Shown here: piece by piece, positions 36,401 to 45,900 of the stretch
How the letters are laid out: each line of letters begins with the position of its first letter
Position numbering within the stretch: position 1 is the stretch's first letter
Assembly: GCA_947184155.2 (NCBI GenBank)
Contig: CAMXCT020002078.1
Span: 1-64,000 of the forward strand
From: Cladocopium goreaui
Taxonomy: Eukaryota > Sar > Dinophyceae > Suessiales > Symbiodiniaceae
Reading direction: 5' to 3'
DNA length: 64,000 nucleotides
Program-made: the position numbers and the translations under genes
The notes under the pieces: generated by a model
Database searches by the model: none
What the model saw: only the letters and a program-made list of their open reading frames with translations
What the model was told of the DNA's origin: nothing

Positions 36401-39400
36401 CACACATCCTTGTGAGACAAGTCTGGTAGGGAATCCTGTGAACATTGGCTATACCTTGACCATGGCGATATCTGGCAGATTTAGCCTAAAGGATCTCGAG
36501 CGAAACTTGCAGGTAATCAACAATCATGATCATCGATGAATATCATAAATATCCCATACTATCCCTATGTTTCCATATTGTTCCATATTTTTCTCGTGTT
36601 GACCTAGATGGGGGACATTTATCCTATGTTTTCCTATTCAAAGAAAAAACGCATCAAAAGGAAGACATGTTTTTTTCGAGTTGATGAATGCCTTCCGAAA
36701 GTCACTACATTCTATATACATATATATATAAAACATTTAAATCACCTGCACCATCAAGGCCCAGTAATGCCAACCCCACATTTTCCTCGACCCCAAACGG
36801 CTGGGACGAAAAATTGGGTTTAGGGGTACCATTTCAGTAGCGTAACAAATCACCACATTTGGGGGAACCACAATTAATCAACCAGGCTAACCAGGGTTTA
36901 TTAATCCGGGGTTGACATTAAATGATTAATTATCATGGTACCCCCAAATGGTTAGGGTTGGTTATTTATCAACCGGGGTTGACAAATTAATCATTTAATA
37001 AACCCAGGCTAAATTAACAAATCAACCGGGGTTTATTAATCCGGGGTTGACATTAAATACCCTCTGGAAATTTAACATAGCTATTGAACATCACCATTTT
37101 TAATGGGAAAATCCACTATTCATGGGCCATTTTCAATAGCTATTTTGACATAACCAGAGGGTATCATGAAATGCTTCGCTGATTTTGGCTTCACCGCAGA
37201 GTCATCGTGTCATCGGGTCACCGGTCCTCGGCTCGGTCTCCACGTGGTGAGCATTTCCGAAACGCATGGCCAAGGCGGCTTCTGGGCAACTGATAACGAC
37301 ACTGCAACGATGATAATGTAGGGAAAAAACGAGGTAACTATCCCAAAATGGTGAGTGTTTTATTCCAGGTGAGTGAAATTAATTGTAACGTACCATACAA
37401 TTTACGCAGATTTTTCTTGGCGGATGGATGTTGTGCTCCTGGATTTCTTGTGACAGCAACTCCAAGTAGCTGGATCACGGATCCAAGTATCGCAACTCGA
37501 ATGCGAACAGACATGATATGTCAATAATATCCAATCAATTCCGAGCAGGATACGATATTTTTTGTACATACATAGACATAGATCAAATTGGATTACACAT
37601 TGATTACACCAAATGCACAATATGATTGATATATCCTATTACCCATATGCTCCATGTACGGAATATTTACCTACATTTGGGTGATTTTGTTCGGCCAATG
37701 TTTGTAAATATTCCATACATGGAGCATTTGGGTTAGATATCCACTTCATTCGATGTCACTGTTACCCGTGGTATGGCAAGACTGGACGCGTCAGGTCGGA
37801 GACGAGGATGGAAAGAAGTTGAAGACGAGGCAGATCCGACGACCAAGCGAGCGGATGTGTCGGAAATGGACAAGGCGGCACCATTTAAGCACTGTTCAAA
37901 GATGTGTTTATTGAGGATGATATAACTTTATAATTAATGGGATTAATAAGGATTAATTATTTATATATATATATATACTATCCAATCTATTGGGGCCATC
38001 CTATTAACGAGCCAGTATAATGGAATGAAAGAGGGTTTTGAAAACCGCCCATTTGGACACATGGCCAAAGCATGGACTAGTTTCCCATAAAAGGGGACTG
38101 TCATCAATCCAAGAATAGAGAATTTATATTATATATATATATCTATACCCATTGGTTTGGGAATCCCATTCTGATGGTGGGATGACCATACTCCATACAA
38201 CATGTTTGGACCATGGCACATGTTGAACCATTGGAACCATCTGAGTCATCTTGGAAAGACAATCGAATGAAATTTCAAGGATATTTATATATGAGGAATA
38301 TATACCCTCTGGTAATTTCACATACCTGCGGACAATGGCCCATTGTATATCTAGAAAATTATGATGTTCCACAGCAAACTGTCACAAATTACCAGATGGT
38401 ATTCTCATTTTTGTTGGTTATATTCCGTGCATTCCCATTCCATCCCCAATATAGCCTCATTAAAACCAATTATATCCCAAATGATCTCGCAAATTATATC
38501 ATATTATATCATTATATATTCCCTATGATATTATAGATTATATTATATATCCTTATTATATCATATATATCCCTACTATTAAATATGATATATCCTTACG
38601 ATATCCACATATTTTTCCCTAGAAACTCGAGGCCCAAGGAAGGCTTGCAGCAGCGCCGCTCGCAGTTCCGAAGCAACACTGCGGCGTTGTGCTCCTCGGT
38701 CGCGGGCGGTGATCGCGGGCGGTGATCCGCGGGGATGGGGAGAGCCACGACCCGGGTTAGATCCATAACTCTGGGTAAATCATAACGACCTCACTGTTCT
38801 CCCTCACTGGAATCATGGTTTTTATATGGGAAATCATCCCCAGATGGCCCAACAATTCAAGTTAGTGATATATTCTAATTTACTGTACCCACTTTACCCG
38901 AGGTTACTAGACATTGGTGAGAAAATCAGGCTCCAACTGATTTTTTTAAAAACAGTGAAGTTACGAGGGTTATACTCAGCCTCTGGTAAATTAAGAGTTG
39001 GACTTGATTTCTCACCAATGTTTATCTAGTGGAAACTAATATGAACCAACCCCTATCTGGCAGGGTTGTTAATTTACTGGAGGGTACTTGATGGGGATTT
39101 ATCTTCATGGGCTTTAACCACCAAGAACAAGGGGATAAGAATACGGGGATAAGAGTGATGAATGATGGTTGGTTGATTATACTATATTATACGGTATTAT
39201 ATTATACTATACTATATTATATTATATTATTTTATATTATATTATATTTTAGATTAATTCTGGGATTATACTAACCAATCTACTGGGGAATATCACCATC
39301 CATAAAATGGCAAGTCCATTCTCAGCCAGGATTCACCGGAATGGCAGAGGATTTTTTTGCACTGCTCAAATTGCTTGGTTATTGAAACGAGTTATACTAG

Positions 39401-42269
39401 CTGGTGATTTGGGATTATGAACTAACCGTTAGTGTAATTAACCCATCTTAGAGAAGCCGTTGTCAACCCACGAGTTTTTGGGAGATGCGATAGGGAGGGG
39501 TGTTTTTGGAATGTGGTTTTGTAATGGCTCACTTGGATCATGAATGATGATCATCCCAGTAGCTGAGGAAGTTCGTCCCATGATTCATATGATACATATA
39601 TCAAGTCAACCCGGATGAATAAACCATGGTTAGCTGATTATGGGCCATAATAGGGGTATCCTCTAAATACCATGTGATGATAATAATAACTTCATGATAC
39701 TTAATTGGTGCCCCCCAATCAGAGAGCCTAGGGGTTTATTAACCCAGGGTTGACATTAGTCATGATCGTCAAAATAGTGATGACTTATGATAATTGAATT
39801 AGTCTTAATAGATCTTAGACTATTTAATTGAAATTTAATCCTTATCTTATGGACAGTTAGTCACTTCGAAAAGATAACTAAATTGAATTGGGGTTGACTT
39901 ATTATAAGTGTTTTTTTTCATAAGTTATCCCTATTTTTACAGATTACTCCCCCAGAAGTCCAATGATCCCGATCTGATGACCTATTGGACCAGCGGACCA
40001 GGGGGAGATGACCGGCAAAAGGCTTACAGTTTGCTATTGAACATCACCATTTTTTTTTGGCTAAATCATCGAACTAGTCCTGGACACTGTTCATCCATTT
40101 TCCATAGCTATATTAAATTCCCAGAGTGTGAAATAAACACGGTTGTCAAATCTTCAATGAAGGCACCAACTACTGTCAACGTGGAAAGGACACCGGTTCA
40201 ATGGCACCTAAAACAGTGAGAACAACATGGGTCACCCCTCTGGCCGTATGATCATTTCCCCCGCATTCATGCCTAAAAAGGCACTTCATGAAGCCAGTGG
40301 TTGCTGCGTGCACTCTGAGAATATATGAAACACATATGTACATGTATAGGGCGTACATATGTGTATATATATATTTATACATACCCACATATATATCATA
40401 TATGTAATATGTATACAATGTATACATACATGATATATGTAAACCGATGGATTAGAATAGGTACACCAGGTACACCTACAGGATCGATTATCCTCCTAGA
40501 TACACTTGCATGAACCCCTCGAAGCACCAGTTCACTAAGGATTTCTCCACCTGGTGAACTGGTGGTTTCATAGGGATGGGATTAGTGCGGCATGGATGGG
40601 ATATGTTGATCTTTGATTTTACCCTCTGGTAAACTGTTACATAACTATGGAACATCACTTTATTTTTAATGTGTAAATCCACTATTTCTATGGCAATTTT
40701 CAATAGCTATGTCAAATTACCAGAGGGTACATCAGTTTTCAGCTGCGCTGGAAAAGCAAGGCTTGCATTGTGAAGAGGCGCACGCACATGCTGAAGCTGG
40801 CTTTGTGAATCTCTTCGAGATGCGACTGGTCACTGCTTTTAGCATTAATTTTCTGTGTTTCATTTCGAGCGCTGAGCAAAGCGGTGGATCATTATTCATA
40901 TCTGTTTGGTGGTTTGGAACATTTTTTATTTTTCCATATATTGGGAATAATAATCCCAACCGACTTTCATATTTTCAGAGGGGTGGTTCAACCACCAACC
41001 AGAAAAGTGTCCCATAGGGTCCCAGGATCGGTGACCATTTCGGTGCACCTTAGACTCCCAATTTGGGATGAAGGGGGATGGTGTATGGCAGCCACTATTT
41101 ATCTCATTATGCCTCATAGTTATATATTTTGGGATATATATATATAGTATATACTATAGGCTATAGGTTATGTATTTTTGGGATCTAGCTGTATTATATG
41201 TAGAACGATATGTATATATATATATTATATGTATATTATCATTATTATTCTATGTGTATTTACAGCCTTAGTTATTATAGAACAAAGTTTGTAATAATCG
41301 TGATTGAGCGTAAAGCCTAGCGTCTAGATAATTGAGTTGACATATTTAAATATTGTACAATAACAAATAAGCGTTTGGGTATTTTGGTCCTATTAAACCC
41401 TGTTCGGTATTAGTATTAGTATATTTCTGAGTTTAAATCATAATTTGACAAATACAGCCATTGCAACGAATCGAATAACAATATTATTATTTAATTTCAT
41501 AATTATTATTATCATCATATTAATATAGTTATATAAGTTATACAATATGATATGCAAAAATAAATATAATACAGTATATTATGTTTTATTAAACTTATCA
41601 TTGATATTTTGATATATTATTTTGTATATTTATATGTTGTTAACTATTTCACATTATTAGTATATATATATATATAGATTACTATGATTTAAATTATTTA
41701 TTTTTGTAATGAATTAAGATATATATTACTGTATAGAATAAAATCTATTGCAATTATTACTATATCATTATATCAAATATATGTTACTGTTATATCATTA
41801 TATCATTATATCATATCATATCAGTATATTATTGTCAATCATTGTATTGATCTGACCCCTATTAATTATAGGCATGATAATGATAACGCCGGCGATCCTG
41901 TAATTCTTGAAGTCCGGCTTGACTCCATGTACATCATCATTGACACATTGACTGGAATTTTGAAGGGCGAACCAAAAAAGCACCTGAAACATATAGATAT
42001 AATTATAAAGAGTCAAAAAAAACACAGATGACATAACACCAAGGCGTAGGGTCCATGAGGCATATGGGGTTGCATGAACTGATTTGTGAAAACCGCAGCT
42101 GCCCTCCAAGCTCAAACTGAGAAACTGCACCCTGAGACCACCAGACTCAAGCATGGCTGGACCTGCCCACAGGAAAGTCCAGGTGCTCAAGGTGGTCAAG
42201 GCGACGGAGGCGGCTGTCAGGCAGCTCTCCGGGCGCAGGGGTGTAGGGCTGCTCGCATCTCGCAGTTAA
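27419..42269 (+). CDS. Gene C: about 28-exon gene spread over 15 kb, product unknown
   Basis: Small GC-richer open islands between AG acceptors and GT, GC or GA donors. Exons: 27419-27509, 28738-28803, 29050-29100, 29236-29289, 29570-29603, 29739-29780, 29797-29926, 30052-30136, 30381-30438, 30705-30804, 31133-31189, 31387-31463, 31806-31911, 32304-32400, 33173-33287, 34105-34213, 34406-34480, 35097-35196, 35966-36043, 36212-36300, 36430-36512, 37200-37243, 37781-37874, 38623-38708, 39943-40021, 40163-40216, 40743-40822, 41872 to about 41977, 42099-42269 (TAA). Phase agrees at most junctions, including the six-exon run 31133 to 34213. It does not agree around 29739/29797, 34213/34406, 36212-36512 and 40163/40743, where an exon end is wrong or exons are missing; 40217 TGA could be an alternative end. 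Typical peptides: TVQFREWEVFSIFQE, GMTRHTFLRISRMLVDF, YHKEKSALKTVERLVETG, ILVGVPETEIARGL. No family recognised. The first exon here may not be the true first. Confidence 0.6.
27541..27690. repeat. Tandem duplication of about 65-70 bp, AT-rich
   Basis: GGGAACTATACC followed by TATAATATGT-type sequence occurs at 27538 and again at 27605, each ending in GATATGATATGTG. It lies in the first intron of gene C. Confidence 0.75.
28858..28984. mobile_element. MITE family 2, copy c
   Basis: 127 bp from TACCCTCTGGCAAACTAAC to GTTAGTTTCCCAGAGGGTA, with long matching inverted ends and the shared AAAATCACCATTTTTAA interior. In an intron of gene C. Confidence 0.8.
30839..30943. mobile_element. MITE family 2, copy d
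   Basis: 105 bp from TAGCCTCTGGTTATTTAACA to TGTTAAACAACCGGATGGTA, with ACATAGCCATGG near one end and its inverted partner near the other. It abuts a family 1 copy with one base between. Confidence 0.75.
30945..31053. mobile_element. MITE family 1, copy b
   Basis: 109 bp from CTGGTTGGTGGTTTCAAACA to CACCACCAACCAG. The interior is more diverged than in other copies. No clear target duplication. Confidence 0.75.
31926..32030. mobile_element. MITE family 1, copy c
   Basis: 105 bp from CTGGTTGGTGGTTTGGAACA to CACCACCAACCAG with the central GGGAATAATCATCCC palindrome. Flanked by ATAA on both sides (31922-31925 and 32031-32034), a likely 4-bp target-site duplication. In an intron of gene C. Confidence 0.85.
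33788..33894. repeat. Inverted repeat with CTAAAATAGGGG ends
   Basis: ACTAAAATAGGGGTACCCCC at the left and TAGCCCCATTTTAG at the right are inverted copies. GGGGTACC words recur at 36829 and 36940. Possibly a third short inverted-repeat element. Confidence 0.45.
34733..34801. repeat. CTAA and TCTAA short tandem repeats
   Basis: (CTAA)n from 34733 changes into seven TCTAA pentamers ending about 34800. In an intron of gene C. Confidence 0.9.
36876..37057. repeat. Direct and inverted repeat cluster
   Basis: GGTTTATTAATCCGGGGTTG followed by ACATTAAAT occurs at 36894 and again at 37030, with an inverted partner (AATCATTTAATAAACCC) between them. Ends directly at a MITE family 2 copy. Confidence 0.6.
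37058..37163. mobile_element. MITE family 2, copy e
   Basis: 106 bp from TACCCTCTGGAAATTTAACA to TGACATAACCAGAGGGTA. ATAGCTATTGAACATCACCA at the left has an inverted partner at the right. Confidence 0.85.
38303..38401. mobile_element. MITE family 2, copy f
   Basis: 99 bp from TACCCTCTGGTAATTT to AAATTACCAGATGGTA; long perfect inner part of the terminal repeat. Confidence 0.85.
38975..39086. mobile_element. MITE family 2, copy g (diverged)
   Basis: Left end CAGCCTCTGGTAAATTAA, right end TTAATTTACTGGAGGGTA. The interior is not like the other copies. Confidence 0.6.
40026..40131. mobile_element. MITE family 2, copy h
   Basis: The interior ATTGAACATCACCATTTTTT and CCATAGCTATATTAAATTCC matches copies e and i, but the left terminus is degraded and the right reads CCCAGAGTGTG. 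It starts right after the 39943-40021 exon of gene C. Confidence 0.65.
40620..40729. mobile_element. MITE family 2, copy i
   Basis: 110 bp from TACCCTCTGGTAAACTGTT to CAAATTACCAGAGGGTA. Clean terminal repeat; shares ACATCACTTTATTTTTAATG-type interior. It ends 13 bp before the 40743 exon of gene C. Confidence 0.85.
40902..41002. mobile_element. MITE family 1, copy d
   Basis: 101 bp from CTGTTTGGTGGTTTGGAACA to CAACCACCAACCAG with GGGAATAATAATCCC in the middle. Very close to copies a and c. Confidence 0.85.
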
Positions 42270-42720
42270 TGAACCCGGCGCAGAGGAGGCGCCAGACCCC
42301 ACAGGACCTCCGACATGAAAAGCGAAACAACCATGCCTCCAAGCACAGAGAAACACATCGATCCTCAGCCACATTCATGATGATAGCTAACATTGATAAC
42401 ACGAATGATGCACTGATAACACGAATGATGCAAAATCAATTATATAGATCCTATATACGCGCCCAACATAGATTGCTTGAGCAAGTAGGTTGATCACCGA
42501 TGACCCGATACATTTCCTCGGACAACGACTTGAGAACAGAGTTTATGAGCTCTAAAAATAGCAATATTTAATCTTTATATATATATATATAGATGATAAT
42601 GATCGGCCATTCAGGATTGAGACATCTCTTAGTGCAGGAAGATCGATGGATGCAACAAAGAAGAAAAATACAAAAATAATTAATGTAGGTTACTGATTAG
42701 TGTGGGGAGGCCCCCCCCCC
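42270..42720. other. Spacer between gene C and the Copia element
   Basis: No gene supported, although one forward frame stays open to 42493. Contains a short AT tract near 42578 and a run of ten or more C at 42710-42720 directly before the LTR. Confidence 0.5.
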
Positions 42721-42921
42721 TGTTTTTGTCTCGACCTAATACCTACATAGGTACATGCATGAGTATTGAGCACATTTATATGCGCCTTCAAGGCTCAAGA
42801 AAGAGGTATATAGAGTAACCCTGTAGACAAGCACAGACCGGCAACAGGCTGAGTAAAAGAGTGCTGTCATTGGGGAAGACGCCTTAGCTGATCTTGAAGT
42901 AGACGCTAGGGCCCCTCTTCA
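42721..42921 (+). repeat. Left LTR of the Copia element
   Basis: 201 bp, TG...CA ends. It contains the palindrome TACCTACATAGGTA, a TATATGCGCC region and TATATAGAG, which could serve as core promoter sequence; no transcript start is evident. Confidence 0.95.
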
Positions 42922-42923
42922 AG

Positions 42924-42943
42924 TGGTAGCGGAGCTGTGATCC
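42924..42943 (+). promoter_or_regulatory. Putative primer-binding site (initiator Met tRNA type)
   Basis: TGGTAGCGGAGCTGTGATCC begins two bases after the LTR. Starting with TGG, complementary to the CCA tail, and resembling the TGGTAGCAGAG primer site for initiator methionine tRNA, it fits minus-strand priming. Not confirmed against this organism's tRNA. Confidence 0.6.
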
Positions 42944-42978
42944 CTCATTGAGGGTGAGCTCCAGGTAGAGCCCAAGAA

Positions 42979-45900
42979 ATGGCAAGCCATGGCTATGATG
43001 ATGATGACTTCGACATTGTCGATGCAAATGAATGGAACCAATATGACTCTTATGCAATGAGAAGAGCACCCCAGCAAACACAGATTCATATGACGCAACA
43101 GATGACCACAAAGGTTGCTCCAGCCTATGATGGGCGAACCAGCTTCTTTGCTTTTGAGGATGCAATTGATGACTGGTGTGACATTACGGAGTTAGAACCA
43201 GAGAAACGTGGTCCAGCATTGCGCAACAGACTGGAAGGAGATGCTCAACAATACAAGAGGCTATTGGATAGAGAATTACTCAGGGATCCCTATGAAGGAG
43301 TGGCTTATTTCAAAAGATTTCTACGACCTCATTTCATCAAAGGTGCCCAGAACGTGTTCTTATACCGTTTCATGCAGTTCATGAAGTTCAACAGAGGAAC
43401 CATGGATCTTCAGAAGTGGATGACTAGATTTCAACTCACTGGCAATAGACTTATTGAGTCTTGGATGGATTTACTTCCAGAAGTAACAGTGACTAGTCCT
43501 GAAGCAATCCTGTTTGTTCAACAACGACGTCAAGAACATGAACGAGATCAACAAGAGAGAGCTGAAGTAGCAGCAGCCTCAGGAACACCTCATGTAGCTG
43601 TCCCTTGGACAGATGAACTGGCACTAGCGGCATTCAGACAATTTCAGGAAGATCGTAGACAAGTACAGCGACAAGCATTCCCACTGTGTGAAAATTTGCT
43701 AGCATTGATTTTTGTAAGTCTAGCTGACCTGAGTCAAGATCAGAGAAACACACTCACAAGTATCATGACACATCGTGGACGAACCCTCGATCGATACAGC
43801 ATTCAAGAACTACGTGACCTGTTCTTGGAAATGTTTTGCACTACCAAAACAGCAGTTGATAATCCATTGATGCAACCCTCTGGCATGGCACAGAGAAGAT
43901 CTTCCCTCGTACTGGATGAAGGTGAATTAGAAGGAACCGACGGCTATTGGGCCGAAGATGAAGAAGACGGCGCAGAAGGATTCCTGGATGCTTTAGAAGA
44001 TGTTTTCTGGGTTTATGATGACGCCAACTTCACATGGTATCAAAGAAGGTTCCAAGGCAAATACATCAGACGAGGTAAAGGTAAAGGAAAGAGAAAAGGA
44101 AAAGGAAAAGGCAGAGGAGGACGAAGGTTCTTCAGATCAAGAAAAGGAAAAGGCCGAGGAAAAAGAAGAAAAGGCCGTGCTCACATGGTGAGTGAAGAAG
44201 ATTATGAAGATGAATGGCAAGATGATGAATGGAATGAAAACTATGACGGCTATTGGGCCGATGATCAAACCTGGAATGAAGGCTATTGGGCCTATGATGA
44301 TTCATACTACATGGATGAGTATGGATATTTCCAGAGGAAAGGAAAAGGAAAAGGAAAAGGAAAGAAAGGCAAGAAAGGCAAGGATGATGATGGAAAAGGA
44401 GGAAAGCCAGGAGATGGAAAAGGCAAGTCGAACTATGTTCAACCTCAGACCACATCAGCTCCTGCCATACAGAATCAACAAACTCAACAAGCTCATTATT
44501 CTTCTGCAGCTTCAAGTTCTGGTCATGGTTTCTTTTCATTTGGAACAACTGAACCAGCACGTGTTGATGTTGCAGAGACAGAGCCAGCTCGTGTTGATGT
44601 TTTGACATCCACGTATTCAGCACAAGATGAACAACGACGCACTCGTCGTGGAGGACAGAACCAACGTGATGCAAGAGCACATCAAAACAGGAGAGAAATG
44701 AAGAGATTCCCTGTTCTGGTTGGAGAAGTTGGTGCACTACGACAAGGTGTACGACAACGTCCAGCTATAGTGCCCAGGCAAGTTGGTCTTCAAGAAGGTG
44801 AGGCTTCATGGAAGCCATTGGCAAAAGGCACTTCCTTGTTTTCATATGGATGCTCTACAGAGATAGAGGAACCATCACAGCAGAGTGCTTTTTCATTTCA
44901 TACTGTACAAACTGATCTGGCATGTGAGAATGGACTAGCTTTTCACACAGAGAATTCTGCACCACCAACTGTGTGTATTCTGGATCTTGGATGCACAAGA
45001 GCTATGGGCTCTCGACGAGCAGTTGAAGCATTTTGCAGATATGTTGACTCACATCCCAACAGTGGACTCTGGTATGAAATTCAGCCAACAAGTTCAAGAT
45101 TTTTCTTTGCAAACTCACAACAATCAAAATGTACTGAGAAGCTCGTGATATTCATGTATGATCATGGATGGAACACTCAGTTTACAGAATTCGACATTGT
45201 CGAAGAAGGTGATGTCCCATTGTTGATGTCACTTCCACAGATAAGAAACCTTGGATTTCAATTTGAACTTACTCCAGAGAAGGCTTATTTGTCCTGTGCA
45301 CGTATTGGCATGAGAAAAATGGTTTTGAGGACAGCCATCAGTACTCATCTCATTCTCGACCTACAAGATGTAGCATGGTACATGAGCCAAGTTCATTTCA
45401 AGACTCCACAAGTCAAAAGTTTCTATTCACAACACGATCACTTTGAGTACAGTCAGATTGCTGTCAAACAAGATGATCATGAAGGAGAAGCTTTGGTGAC
45501 TGGTGACTACTGGCAGGTTGATCCACTACGTCGTGAACTCATCAGGCACCACAAGGACAAGAGAATGAACTTACATGAGATGACTCGATCAGAGAAAACT
45601 CCAATTCCAAAAGATCAACTTCTTGATGAGAGAGAAACCCACATGGAATTCCAGAAGAGCAAGAAGAAGGTTCTTCACAAGGACAACTGGCGCACAGAAA
45701 GGAAGAGGTTTTCTGAACAGAGTGAAGAGTTCTGGAAGGGCAAGACCATCTACAAGATCAAGGAGGACTACGTGATCCCAGATGACATTGTCAGAAGTGA
45801 CATTGATCGTGCAAAGCCCTTTCGTGGAAACATTGATGATCTTTTTCACCCTGAGTCAGCCTCTTCAATGCCATCAGGTGTACAGAAGAAGAAGCCAAGC

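Noticed and set aside
44132-44737. Minus-strand 201-codon frame opposite gag
   Set aside because: Overlaps the clear gag frame and mirrors its Lys/Gly/Asp repeats.
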